From Pseudomonas sp. PDM16 (lineage in GTDB: Bacteria; Pseudomonadota; Gammaproteobacteria; Pseudomonadales; Pseudomonadaceae), in contig NZ_JACVAM010000002.1 in NCBI RefSeq assembly GCF_014851865.1, positions 310,001 through 374,000 on the forward strand: 64,000 nt of DNA. The letters run 5' to 3'. Each line of letters begins with the position of its first letter. Within the stretch, counting starts at the first letter, position 1. The notes under the pieces were generated by a model. That model saw only the letters and a list, made by a program, of their open reading frames with translations. It was not told the DNA's origin and made no database searches. Below are positions 28,453 through 36,945 of the stretch, piece after piece. The translations under genes and the position numbers were made by a program.

Positions 28453-31050
28453 TCAGGCCGCGCCAGCCGGCTCGCCAGCGTCCTTTGCCTGCGGCTTGGG
28501 CAGAGAAGACAGCAGGGCCATCATCAGCGCCGCCAGGTACGGCAGAGACTGCACCAGCAGGGTCGCGACCCAGAACTTCACGTCGGCGTTGCCGATGTCC
28601 TGGGCGAAGCTGATGCCGATCGCCGCGCCCCACAGCAGGAGCATGACGAACACCTCTTCGCGGGCCTCGGCCAGGGCCACCATGATGCCGTGGTTGCTGG
28701 CCATCTTCGGCGTACGGAAGAACGGGATGGTCTTGGTGAAGGTCCCGTACAGCACGGCCTTGGCGATGGTGTGCGATAGCGCCAGGCCGGCGATGGCTGC
28801 CTGGAACGAACGTGCCAGGTCGACACCCACCGCCTTGCGATAGAGGAACATGATTTTGCCGAACTTGAAGAAGAACAGCGCCAGCGGCGGGATGGCGAAG
28901 ATCATCAGCGGCGGGTCGACGCGGTTTGGCACGATGATCATCGCGGCCGACCAGAGCAGGGCGCCGACAGTGAAGAAGATGTTCAGGCCATCGGCGATCC
29001 ACGGCAGCCAGCCGGCGATGAAGTGGTAGCGCTGGCCACGGGTCAGCTCCGAGCCTTGCCCACGGAACAGGCTGCGTGCGTGGCCCTTCATGATCTGGAT
29101 GGCGCCGTAGGCCCAGCGGAAGCGCTGCTTCTTGTAGTCGATGAAGGTGTCCGGCATCAGGCCGCGCCCGAAGCTCTCGTGGGCGTAGGCCGCGGAGTAG
29201 CCCTTCTCGAACACGCGCAGGCCCAGCTCGGCATCTTCGCAGATGGTCCAGTCGGCCCACTTCAGCTCGTCCATCACGCTGCGGCGGATCATGGTCATGG
29301 TGCCGTGCTGGATGATCGCGTCGCGGTCGTTGCGGGTGACCATGCCGATGTGGAAGAAGCCCTTGTACTCGGCGTAGCAGAGCTTCTTGAAGGTACTTTC
29401 GTCACCGTCGCGATAGTCCTGCGGGGACTGCACCACGGCGATCTGCGGATCGCTGAAGTGCGGCACCATGTGCTTGAGCCAGTTCTTGTTCACGCAGTAG
29501 TCGGAGTCGATCACCGCGATCACTTCGGCATCCGGCGCCGTGTGCGGCAGGATGTAGTTCAGCGCGCCGCCCTTGAAGCCTTCGATGGGCGCCACGTGGA
29601 AGAAGCGGAAGCGCTCGCCAAGCTGCTGGCAGTAGGCCTCGACCGGCTCCCAGACCTTCGGGTCCTTGGTGTTGTTGTCGATGATGATGACTTCGTAGTC
29701 CGGGTAGTCCAGGGCCGCCAGGGCGTCCAGGGTCTGCTTCACCATTTCCGGCGGTTCGTTGTAACAGGGCACGTGGATCGATACCTTGGGCCGGTAGGCG
29801 GTGTCGGCCATGACCGGCAGGAATGGCCGGCGCCGCTTGCGAACCCAGGCGGTCTCGGCCAGCTCGTGGGCTTCGGTGAGCAGGACGATGAATACTCCCA
29901 GCGCGCCGATGCCGAGCAGGCCACCGACGGTGAGGCTGAACCAGGTGCTGTATTGCTGGCTGTAGTCGTAGGCAATCCACACCAGGACGGAGCCGCCGAC
30001 GAAGGCGACGAAGGTCAGGAAGGTACGGCCGCGCTGACGCAGCGAGCTGCCGTCGATCAGCATCAGTGCCAGGGCCAGCAGGCCCATGACCACTGAGGCC
30101 ACGGCCAGCATGTGCCACTGCGGAATGGCGATGATCGGGCCCTCGAAGGCGAACTTGGGCTGGCGATCGAGGTTGTACACGCCCCAGTAGGCACCGACCG
30201 AGCCCTCGTCGCTGGCCTTCCACGGCTGGTCGAAGGCCTCGATGACGAAATAGTTGTAACCCTTGGCGTTGAGCTGGTTGACCAGGGTACGCAGGTACAC
30301 GGCCTGCTCGGCCTGGTCCGCCTCGGCGCCGCCGCGGGTGCGGCCGTTGCTCGGCCAGCCGACCTCGGACAGCAGTAGCGGCTTCTTCGGGAACAGCCGA
30401 CGCATGTCTTTGGCACGCTCGATGACGAAGTCGGTCGAGTCCTCCATCGGCACGAACTCCCAGTAGGGCAGCACGTGCGCGGCGATCAGGTCGACGTGTT
30501 CGGCCAGTTCCGGGTGGTCCTGCCAGATGTGCCACTGCTCGGAGGTGGTCACCGGTACCTTGACCGCGGCACGGACCCGATCGATATAGGCGATCAGTTC
30601 CGGCACCTTGACCTCGCTGCGGAATAGCGCCTCGTTACCGACCGCCACTCGGACAACGCTGCGCGAGTTGTTGGCGATCTCGATGCCTTTGGCGATCTCG
30701 CGCTCATTGCGCTCCAGGTCGGTGCCGATCCAGATACCCAATGTCACACGCAGGCCGAATTCTTCGGCGATGCGCGGAATGTGCTCCAGCGTGCCATCCA
30801 CCGAGTAGGTACGGATGCTGTCGGTCTGTTTGCTCAGCAGCTCCAGGTCGGAGCGGATCTGGGCGTCGCTCGGGTAGATGTTCTGTTGCGGGTTCTGCCC
30901 GACGCGGAACGGCGAGTAGGAGAAACCGGAGATCTGCTCCGGCCAGTCCGGCGCGTCCACGGGTCGGTTATAGAGAGCCCAGAGGCCGGTGCAGAGCGCG
31001 GCGACTGCCACGATGACCACCAGATTGATTCCGAGTTTGCGCGTTGGCAT
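28453..31050 (-). CDS. ndvB: NdvB-type cyclic beta-glucan glucosyltransferase (GH17-GT2 fusion)
   Basis: Makes periplasmic beta-(1,3) glucans, linked in P. aeruginosa to biofilm antibiotic tolerance (PA1163). The 865-residue protein has an N-terminal membrane helix (about 8-26), a GH17-like domain (about 30-310; WPSNGRTRGGAEAD, EAFDQPWK), further helices near 325-410, a GT2 domain (about 425-650) with HVPCYNEPPEMV, AVIDSDYCV, the acceptor acidic motif in CEDAELG and KKQRFRWAYG (QxxRW), and a C-terminal multi-helix region. All catalytic motifs look intact. It stands alone, with its own terminator, divergent from tcdA. Confidence 0.93.
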   Translation of the reverse strand: MPTRKLGINLVVIVAVAALCTGLWALYNRPVDAPDWPEQISGFSYSPFRVGQNPQQNIYPSDAQIRSDLELLSKQTDSIRTYSVDGTLEHIPRIAEEFGLRVTLGIWIGTDLERNEREIAKGIEIANNSRSVVRVAVGNEALFRSEVKVPELIAYIDRVRAAVKVPVTTSEQWHIWQDHPELAEHVDLIAAHVLPYWEFVPMEDSTDFVIERAKDMRRLFPKKPLLLSEVGWPSNGRTRGGAEADQAEQAVYLRTLVNQLNAKGYNYFVIEAFDQPWKASDEGSVGAYWGVYNLDRQPKFAFEGPIIAIPQWHMLAVASVVMGLLALALMLIDGSSLRQRGRTFLTFVAFVGGSVLVWIAYDYSQQYSTWFSLTVGGLLGIGALGVFIVLLTEAHELAETAWVRKRRRPFLPVMADTAYRPKVSIHVPCYNEPPEMVKQTLDALAALDYPDYEVIIIDNNTKDPKVWEPVEAYCQQLGERFRFFHVAPIEGFKGGALNYILPHTAPDAEVIAVIDSDYCVNKNWLKHMVPHFSDPQIAVVQSPQDYRDGDESTFKKLCYAEYKGFFHIGMVTRNDRDAIIQHGTMTMIRRSVMDELKWADWTICEDAELGLRVFEKGYSAAYAHESFGRGLMPDTFIDYKKQRFRWAYGAIQIMKGHARSLFRGQGSELTRGQRYHFIAGWLPWIADGLNIFFTVGALLWSAAMIIVPNRVDPPLMIFAIPPLALFFFKFGKIMFLYRKAVGVDLARSFQAAIAGLALSHTIAKAVLYGTFTKTIPFFRTPKMASNHGIMVALAEAREEVFVMLLLWGAAIGISFAQDIGNADVKFWVATLLVQSLPYLAALMMALLSSLPKPQAKDAGEPAGAA

Positions 31051-31267
31051 GGCTGCTTGGAGATCGCCGAAAGAATGCTAGGGAAGGGCCGGCGAACGCC
31101 GGTCGGCGCGCATGCTACTCCGCGGCCATAGGCCTGTATAGCATCGCTGGCCCCTGGCTGTCGCCGCTCAACTGGCTTGGTCCCGCAGCTCCCCGCAGAG
31201 TTCCGCCAATGCACTTGATCGGTTTATGGCGAGTGGAGTGACGAGAGCGTGCAGTGGCGGAGCGCCG

Positions 31268-31273
31268 TATAAT
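31268..31273 (+). promoter_or_regulatory. Minus-10 element upstream of tcdA
   Basis: A perfect TATAAT at 31268-31273 lies 28 bases before the tcdA ATG. No good -35 element is visible at 16-18 bp spacing, so activation by another factor or an extended contact is possible. The 251-base gap to the divergent ndvB gene holds nothing else I can support. Confidence 0.5.
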
Positions 31274-31301
31274 GCGGGCCGGATTTTGAAGGTGCTATGA
31301 G

Positions 31302-32111
31302 ATGACAGACGAACAGCGCTTCGGCGGTATAGCCCGGCTCTACGGGCGTGAGGGGCTGGAGCGCCTGGCGGCGGCACACGTGGCGGTGGTCGGCATCGGT
31401 GGTGTGGGCTCCTGGGCAGCCGAGGCCCTGGCCCGCTCCGGAGTCGGTGAGATCTCGCTGTTCGACCTGGACGACGTGTGCATCACCAACACCAATCGCC
31501 AGGTCCACGCCATCGACGGTGCCGTGGGTAAGGCCAAGGTCGACGAGATGGCCGCGCGCATCCGCGCGATCAACCCTGCCTGTACCGTGCATGCAGTGGC
31601 CGACTTCGTCACCCGCGAGACCATGGCCGAATACATCACCGAGCAGCTGGATGCGGTGATCGACTGTATCGACAGCGTGGCGGCCAAGGCAGCGCTGATC
31701 GCCTGGTGCAAGCGGCGCAAGATCCAGATCGTTACCACCGGTGGCGCTGGTGGCCAGGTCGACCCCACGCAGATCCAGATCGCCGACCTCAACAAGACCT
31801 TCAACGACCCGCTGGCCGCCAAGGTACGCAGCACCCTGCGTCGCGACTACAACTTCTCCCGCACGCCGGGGCGTACCTACAGCGTGCCTTGTGTGTTTTC
31901 CACCGAACAACTGCGTTACCCCAAGCCGGACGGTACCGTGTGTCAGTCCAAGGGCTTCGTCGGTGAGGGCGTCAAGCTCGACTGTGCCGGCGGCTTCGGT
32001 GCGGTGATGATGGTCACCGCCAGCTTCGGCTTGGCCGCGGCGGCCCGCATCGTCGACAAACTGGTGGCCGGCGCACGTCGTCCGTCCGAACGGCCAGGCG
32101 CTTCTGCCTGA
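31302..32111 (+). CDS. tcdA: tRNA threonylcarbamoyladenosine dehydratase TcdA
   Basis: E1-like ATP-dependent enzyme that cyclises t6A37 to ct6A in tRNA, using the CsdA/CsdE sulfur system in E. coli. The 269-residue protein has the Rossmann motif VVGIGGVGSWAAEALARSG (about 29-47), DLDDVCITNTNRQ, and the TTGGAGGQVDPT and QSKGFVGEGVK patterns. The csdA-sufE pair about 3 kb away on the other strand fits a shared pathway. The ATG at 31302 is preceded by GAAGGTG. Confidence 0.93.
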   Translation: MTDEQRFGGIARLYGREGLERLAAAHVAVVGIGGVGSWAAEALARSGVGEISLFDLDDVCITNTNRQVHAIDGAVGKAKVDEMAARIRAINPACTVHAVADFVTRETMAEYITEQLDAVIDCIDSVAAKAALIAWCKRRKIQIVTTGGAGGQVDPTQIQIADLNKTFNDPLAAKVRSTLRRDYNFSRTPGRTYSVPCVFSTEQLRYPKPDGTVCQSKGFVGEGVKLDCAGGFGAVMMVTASFGLAAAARIVDKLVAGARRPSERPGASA

Positions 32112-32155
32112 GCTTCTTTCTATCCCGCGCCCCGTGGCGCCCATGAGTTTTTTCC

Positions 32156-32617
32156 ATGAACAACAACGATGTGCTGCGCAGCCTGCGCTACCTGCTGGAT
32201 ATCAGTGATGCTCAGGTGGCCGATATCTGCCGCCTGGCCGGCTATGAGCTCGCGGCAGACGCGGTCGAGCCACTGCTGAAGAAGGACGACGAGGAGGGCC
32301 AGCAGCCCTGCAGCGACGAGGTACTGGCACATTTCCTCGATGGCCTGGTGTTCCACAAGCGTGGCAAGGATGACAGCCGTCCGGCGCAACCGGTCGCCAA
32401 GCGTCTGACCAATAACATCATCCTCAAGAAGCTGCGGGTGGCCTTCGAGCTGCGTGACGAGGATATGCACGAGATCCTTCGTGCCGCCGACCTGCCTATG
32501 ACCAAGGCAGAGCTCAGTGCATTGTTCCGCAGCCCGGAGCATAAGAACTACCGTGTCTGCGGCGACCAGCTCCTGCGCAACTTCCTTCGTGGCCTTACCC
32601 AGCGCCAACGCGGCTGA
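32156..32617 (+). CDS. DUF1456 protein (YehS family)
   Basis: A 153-residue protein made of two similar halves, each about 65 residues: NNDVLRSLRYLLDISDAQVADICRLAGY and NNIILKKLRVAFELRDEDMHEILRAA. Each half ends in a short DEVLAHFLDGLVFHKRG / GDQLLRNFLRGLTQRQRG segment. This duplication defines DUF1456/YehS, a cytoplasmic family of unknown role. The 44-base gap after tcdA allows co-transcription. Confidence 0.9.
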   Translation: MNNNDVLRSLRYLLDISDAQVADICRLAGYELAADAVEPLLKKDDEEGQQPCSDEVLAHFLDGLVFHKRGKDDSRPAQPVAKRLTNNIILKKLRVAFELRDEDMHEILRAADLPMTKAELSALFRSPEHKNYRVCGDQLLRNFLRGLTQRQRG

Positions 32618-32698
32618 CCATCGGCTAGGCTCAGAAGAAGATAGTCCGACCACGTCATTCAGGGATGCGTCCAGCGCCCTATTGCACGAGGTAAACCA

Positions 32699-33508
32699 AT
32701 GTTTCGTTCGTCTGTCGCTCTGGCCCGCCCAGGCCTCTCGTCGATTCGCTGGCTGCTCCTGGCGAGCCTGCTGCTGAGTGGCTCGTCGGCGTTGGCCGAG
32801 CGGGTGGTGCGCGTCGGCACCGGCGACTGGGTGCCTTATGTCGATCAGCATCGCGAGGATGGTGGCGCCCTGGTGCGGTTGGTCAAGGCCGTGTTCACCG
32901 CTGCCGGTTACCAGGTGGAGTTCGTCTTCTATCCGTGGGATCGCAACGTGCTGATGCTGCAGCAGGGCATGCTGGACGCCATCATGCCCTACAGCTGCAG
33001 CCCGATTCGCCTGGATTATGGCGTGTGCAGCGAGCCGCTGGTGCGTGGGCAGGTGGTGTTGTTCCATCGCAAGGACCTGCCGTTCGATTGGACCCGCGTC
33101 GAAGACCTGAAGGATTACCGGATTGGAACTACCCTCGGCTATTCCTATGGGCCGGAGTTCGATGGAGCCCTGAATAAAGGCCTGCTGCGCATCGAGCAGA
33201 ACAGCAAGGAAGACACCGCCTTCCGCCTGCTCGAACTGAAGCGCATCGACCTACACCCCCAGGACCGCGCCGTGGGTTACTCCATGTTGCGCCGTCTATT
33301 CCCTGGCGAGCAGGGCATCACCCATCACCCGCGCTACCTCAACACCGAGCCGCTGCGTTTGCTGTTCCGCAAGGGCGACCCGGCGGCCGACGAGCTGCTC
33401 CATCGTTTCAATGAAGAGCTGTCCCGCTTTGCCCAGCGCGGTGAGCTCAAACGTCTGCAGGAAGCGCTGTACTCCGGCGATGCCGACCGGTGGCGGCCAA
33501 AGCTGTAG
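32699..33508 (+). CDS. Periplasmic solute-binding-like protein (SBP_bac_3)
   Basis: A 269-residue secreted protein with a signal peptide ending near SSALAE (about residue 33). The mature part, VRVGTGDWVPYVDQHREDGG, followed by RNVLMLQQGMLDAIMPYS and KDYRIGTTLGYSYG, matches the bacterial extracellular solute-binding family 3 fold. No ABC permease or ATPase gene is adjacent, so it may act in sensing or as an orphan binding protein. GAGG lies before the ATG. Its 3' end overlaps by 62 bases the opposing gene at 33447. Confidence 0.87.
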   Translation: MFRSSVALARPGLSSIRWLLLASLLLSGSSALAERVVRVGTGDWVPYVDQHREDGGALVRLVKAVFTAAGYQVEFVFYPWDRNVLMLQQGMLDAIMPYSCSPIRLDYGVCSEPLVRGQVVLFHRKDLPFDWTRVEDLKDYRIGTTLGYSYGPEFDGALNKGLLRIEQNSKEDTAFRLLELKRIDLHPQDRAVGYSMLRRLFPGEQGITHHPRYLNTEPLRLLFRKGDPAADELLHRFNEELSRFAQRGELKRLQEALYSGDADRWRPKL

Positions 33509-34262
33509 CGCCAGACCTGGCCAGGGCCAGTGGAAGCAGCAGCGGCAGCACGGCGAGACTGGCGAGCAGATGCTTGACGCTGTGACCGGACAGCAGCTCA
33601 CCACTCAGGTGAAACAGGCTGGCATCCCCGAGCTCGAACAACTTGGCCAGCGCATACCAGGCGACGCAGGCGCCGAGCTTGAAGCCATGGTTGCCGCGTA
33701 GCGGTTGGCAGCACGCGAGCAGTACCAGCAGGAACATGCCGCCTGCCTGAAGCACGATCCATGGCAACAGGTTGTCATGGACCCACCAGGCCCACAGGCT
33801 GGTCGCACCACCCAGCAATACGGCGGTCAGCGCCATTCCCGCTGCACGGAAGCCGAGACGGTCGGCTGTCGCCATTCCGAGGATGGCACTGAACAGCACC
33901 AGCATGCCGAGGCGGTCATAGATCAGGCCGGTATCGACAGGCGCGAGATGGTAGGCGCTGGAGCCTAGGAAGGTGAGCAGCAGTCCAAGGCTCAGTGACA
34001 AACCGAGGGTACGCCAGCGGTGCTCGCTTATCCGTGGCAGACGAGCCAGGCCGTAGAGCCCCAGGAGCAGGAACGGCAGATTGCTCAGTACATCCATGGC
34101 ATGCGGAATACCGAGCAAGGCGCGTTGGTCGGCGAAAGCGTGGTAGTGGCTGGGCTGTTCAACGGCAGGCCCGAAGAGCGCGATGAGCACCAGGCCCAGG
34201 CCAAATAGCCCGAGCAGGAGTCGAGCTCCGTTAGGTTGGGGACGATCGTTGGTAGTGCGCAT
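33447..34262 (-). CDS. CREST-superfamily membrane hydrolase (ceramidase-like)
   Basis: A seven-helix inner-membrane protein of 271 residues. HAMDVLSNLPFLLLGLYGL, then FLGSSAYHLAP (S-x-x-x-H type), YDRLGMLVLFSAILGM and the C-terminal GHSVKHLLASLAV (H-x-x-x-H) match the metal-binding residues of the CREST group that includes alkaline ceramidases and PAQR receptors. Substrate is unknown. From the ATG at 34262 (GGAG upstream) it reads MRTTNDRPQPNG; a longer open frame is unsupported. Its last 62 bases overlap the end of the solute-binding gene on the other strand. Confidence 0.8.
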   Translation of the reverse strand: MRTTNDRPQPNGARLLLGLFGLGLVLIALFGPAVEQPSHYHAFADQRALLGIPHAMDVLSNLPFLLLGLYGLARLPRISEHRWRTLGLSLSLGLLLTFLGSSAYHLAPVDTGLIYDRLGMLVLFSAILGMATADRLGFRAAGMALTAVLLGGATSLWAWWVHDNLLPWIVLQAGGMFLLVLLACCQPLRGNHGFKLGACVAWYALAKLFELGDASLFHLSGELLSGHSVKHLLASLAVLPLLLPLALARSGATALAATGRHRRSTALPADV

Positions 34263-34380
34263 GACCTGCTCCATCAGATGGTGTGATGGAGCCGGAGTCT
34301 GTTCGCTCTCGCTACAGAAGTCCCTTCTGGTTATGCTGAGTGGCGTATAAATGGCCATCTGGTTCACTTTGGCGATACTT

Positions 34381-35112
34381 ATGGGCGCAACAACCGATCT
34401 GATCGACATCATCAAGCGCGAGCTGAAGGCGCAGCAGCTCACCTATGCCGACCTGGCTCGCGAGTTGGGCATGTCCGAGTCCAACGTCAAGCGCATGCTA
34501 GCCAAGGCGGATATGCCGCTTTCGCGAGTGGATGCGATCTGCCGGGTGTTGCAGCTGGAGTTCGCCGACCTGGCACGCCGGGTGGCGGACGCCCAGCCGT
34601 TGCTGGCTACCCTGAGCCTGGAACAGGAGCAGGCCGTGGTGGGCGACGAGAAACTGCTACTGGTGGCCATCTGCGTGCTCAGCCAGTGGACCTTCGAACA
34701 GATCGTGGCGGCCTATCGCCTGAGCGATGCCGAGGCAGTGCGCGCGCTGATCCGCCTGGACCGGCTCGGGGTGATCGAGCTGAAACCACTCAATCGTTAC
34801 CGCCTTAAATTGGCGAAGACTTTCCGCTGGCAGCCGGACGGGCCGGTAATGCGCTACTTCCGCAAGCAGGCGCTGCAGGACTACTACGCGGGTGACTTCG
34901 CCGGTAGCGACGAGGGCCTGCTGCTGGTGCATGGGCGCATCAGCCGGGCGCTCGCCCCTTCCTTCGTCGAGCGCCTGCAGCGGGTGGCGCAGGAGTTCGC
35001 CCAGCAGCACCTGGCCGACCAGAAGCTGGCCGAGATCGAGCGTGAGGGTTACACGCTGGTGTTGGCGATGCGCCGCTGGGAGTTCGCCCTGTTCGAGGCG
35101 ATGCGTCGCTGA
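34381..35112 (+). CDS. XRE-family transcriptional regulator
   Basis: The 243-residue protein has an N-terminal helix-turn-helix, AQQLTYADLARELGMSESNVKRML (about residues 17-40), and SRVDAICRVLQLEFADLAR, typical XRE/Cro. The remaining 180 residues include a second winged-helix-like part (LSQWTFEQIVAAYRLSDAEAVRALIRLDRLGVI) and no known ligand domain. The ATG at 34381 is preferred over an in-frame ATG at 34351. It is divergent from the CREST gene. Its TGA abuts the stop of sufE through the palindrome TGATCA. Confidence 0.85.
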   Translation: MGATTDLIDIIKRELKAQQLTYADLARELGMSESNVKRMLAKADMPLSRVDAICRVLQLEFADLARRVADAQPLLATLSLEQEQAVVGDEKLLLVAICVLSQWTFEQIVAAYRLSDAEAVRALIRLDRLGVIELKPLNRYRLKLAKTFRWQPDGPVMRYFRKQALQDYYAGDFAGSDEGLLLVHGRISRALAPSFVERLQRVAQEFAQQHLADQKLAEIEREGYTLVLAMRRWEFALFEAMRR

Positions 35113-35520
35113 TCAGCTAGCCGCCAGCTCGCGCATGCGTTGCAACACGGCGTTCAGGCCGTTACTGCGTGAAGGGGAGAGCTGGCGAGCCAGGCCCAAC
35201 TGGCTGAACCAGTCGGCCAGGTCCAGTTGTTGCAGTTGCTCGTTGTCCTGGCCCTCGACCCTGGCCAGTAGCACGGCCAGCAGGCCACGGATCAGGCGGG
35301 CGTCGCTGGCGGCGCGGAACTGCCAGGCATCGCCATTGCGGGTGCCGACCAGCCAGACCTGGCTCTCGCAGCCGCTGACCCGGTTGGCTTCGCTGCGTTC
35401 GTTCTCGCTCAACGGTTGCAGGCGCTCGCCCCATTGCATCAGCAGGCGCGCGCGCTGTTCCCAGCCGGGGCAGGCGGTGAAGGCGTCCAGGGCTTCCTGG
35501 GCGGCGGCTGGCAGGTTCAT
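35113..35520 (-). CDS. SufE-family sulfur acceptor (CsdE-like)
   Basis: Receives persulfide sulfur from the cysteine desulfurase encoded just upstream and passes it on. The 135-residue length and the motif NRVSGCESQVWLVG, with the sulfur-accepting Cys51, are typical of SufE/CsdE. The ATG overlaps the csdA stop by 4 bases (ATGA). Its stop codon abuts that of the convergent XRE gene. Likely supports tcdA-dependent tRNA modification or Fe-S assembly. Confidence 0.93.
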   Translation of the reverse strand: MNLPAAAQEALDAFTACPGWEQRARLLMQWGERLQPLSENERSEANRVSGCESQVWLVGTRNGDAWQFRAASDARLIRGLLAVLLARVEGQDNEQLQQLDLADWFSQLGLARQLSPSRSNGLNAVLQRMRELAAS

Positions 35521-36722
35521 CGCAGCAGCTCCAGAGCCTTGTCCAAGGCAGCGAAGAAGCGCTCCAGGTCGGCGCCGTCGTTGTACAGACCGAGGGAGAC
35601 GCGGATCGCACCGTGCAGGCCCAACTGCTTGAGAAGCGGCATGGCGCAGTGATGGCCGGTACGTACGGCGATGCCTTGGTCGGTCAGCAGGTGGGCCAGG
35701 TCGGCGCTGTGCACGCCGTCCACGGTGAAGCTGGCCAGGGCCAGCTGCGGCTCGCCGAGCAGGCGCACGCCGTCGCGCACGGCCAGGCCGGCGAGCAGCT
35801 TGGCGTGCAGCGTGGCCTCGTGGCCGGCCACGGCGGCGGCGTCCAGGCCGTTCAGGTAGTCCAGCGTCGCGCCCAGGGCGATGACACCGGAGATCGGCGG
35901 CGTGCCGGCCTCGAAGCCCAACGGGGCAGGGCGGAAGCGCGATTCCCGGTAGTCGGCCTGCAGCACCATCTCGCCGCCGAACTGCCAGTGGCGCAGCTGC
36001 TCAAGGGCCTCGTGTCGTCCATGCAGCAGGCCGACGCTATCCGGGCCGTACAGCTTATGGCTGGAGCAGACATAGAAGTCGCAGCCCAGTGCCTGGATAT
36101 CGTGCCGACCGTGGACAGCACCCTGGGCGCCATCGATCACGGTCAACGCGCCCTGGGGGCGGGCCAGGGCGATCAGCTCATACACCGGCTGCCAGCGGCC
36201 CAGCACGTTGGACAGCTGCGACACTGCCAGCAGGCGGGTGCGTGGGCCGATCAGCGTGGCCGCCTGTTGCAGGTCGACGCTGCCACTGGCGTCCAGCGGC
36301 AGGACCACCAGCTCCAGGCCGCGGCGCAGCGCCAACTGCTGCCAGGGCAGCAGGTTGGCGTGGTGCTCCAGGGCGCTGATGACTATTTGCTCGCCGGGCT
36401 GGAACAGATGCTCAAGGCCGTAGGCCAGCAGATTGAGGGATTCCGTGGTGCCGCGGGTAAAGACGATCTCCTCGTGGCTGGCGGCGTTCAGCCAGCGCGC
36501 GGCCTTCTCACGGGTGGCCTCGAAGGCGCGGGTGGCGCGCTCGCCGGGCAGGTGCTGGGCACGGTGCACGTTGGCGGCGCCGCTGGTCAGGTAGCCGAAC
36601 AGGCTGTCCAGCATGGCCTTGGGTTTCTGCGCGGTGGCGGCGCTGTCCAGGTAGGTCTGGCCTTCAGCATCGAGGGCCAGGATGCCGGGGAAGTCGGCAC
36701 GCCAGGGGGAGGTGAGGGACAT
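35517..36722 (-). CDS. csdA: Cysteine desulfurase, SufS/CsdA type
   Basis: PLP enzyme that converts cysteine to alanine and holds sulfur as a persulfide. The 401-residue protein has YLDSAATAQKP near the N terminus, LEHHANLLPW, the PLP lysine in CSSHKLYGP (about 225), and the catalytic cysteine in RTGHHCAMPLL (about 361), the short active-site loop of group II enzymes. It is co-translated with sufE. The sequence matches PA3667. Assignment as CsdA rather than SufS rests on the lone sufE partner and absence of sufBCD. Confidence 0.94.
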   Translation of the reverse strand: MSLTSPWRADFPGILALDAEGQTYLDSAATAQKPKAMLDSLFGYLTSGAANVHRAQHLPGERATRAFEATREKAARWLNAASHEEIVFTRGTTESLNLLAYGLEHLFQPGEQIVISALEHHANLLPWQQLALRRGLELVVLPLDASGSVDLQQAATLIGPRTRLLAVSQLSNVLGRWQPVYELIALARPQGALTVIDGAQGAVHGRHDIQALGCDFYVCSSHKLYGPDSVGLLHGRHEALEQLRHWQFGGEMVLQADYRESRFRPAPLGFEAGTPPISGVIALGATLDYLNGLDAAAVAGHEATLHAKLLAGLAVRDGVRLLGEPQLALASFTVDGVHSADLAHLLTDQGIAVRTGHHCAMPLLKQLGLHGAIRVSLGLYNDGADLERFFAALDKALELLR

Positions 36723-36762
36723 GGGGCTCGGCAGGGCTGGGAGATGTGCTGAGTATAAATAG

Positions 36763-36788
36763 ACAGGCCGGGCATGGGCCCGGCCTGT
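36763..36788 (-). terminator. Hairpin between dapD and csdA
   Basis: ACAGGCCGGGC pairs perfectly with GCCCGGCCTGT around a 4-base loop. Read on the reverse strand it is followed by a T-rich stretch (CTATTTATAC), so it likely ends dapD mRNA before the csdA gene 41 bases further on. Confidence 0.7.
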
Positions 36789-36838
36789 TCGCCATCATGC
36801 GGCCGAAAATCGGAGCTTAAGCGTTGCGAGCGACGGTC

Positions 36839-36935
36839 AGGCAAGGCGAAATCAGGCGAGGGCGCGGAGTTTACGGTGTGTAAATGAGCAGCCCGAGCCT
36901 GATTTCAACGCCGCATGGCCTAGCGCAGCAGCTTC
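36839..36935. repeat. Candidate dispersed intergenic element near dapD
   Basis: The stretch containing GCGGAGTTTAC, GTGTGTAAATGAGC and CCTGATTTCAACGC has a TTTAC/GTAAA core inverted repeat and flanking GAAATCAGGC/GCCTGATTTC arms that can pair over about 60 bases. I recall similar sequences between genes in many pseudomonads, but no second copy was seen in this window. Confidence 0.4.
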
Positions 36936-36945
36936 AGACCGATTT

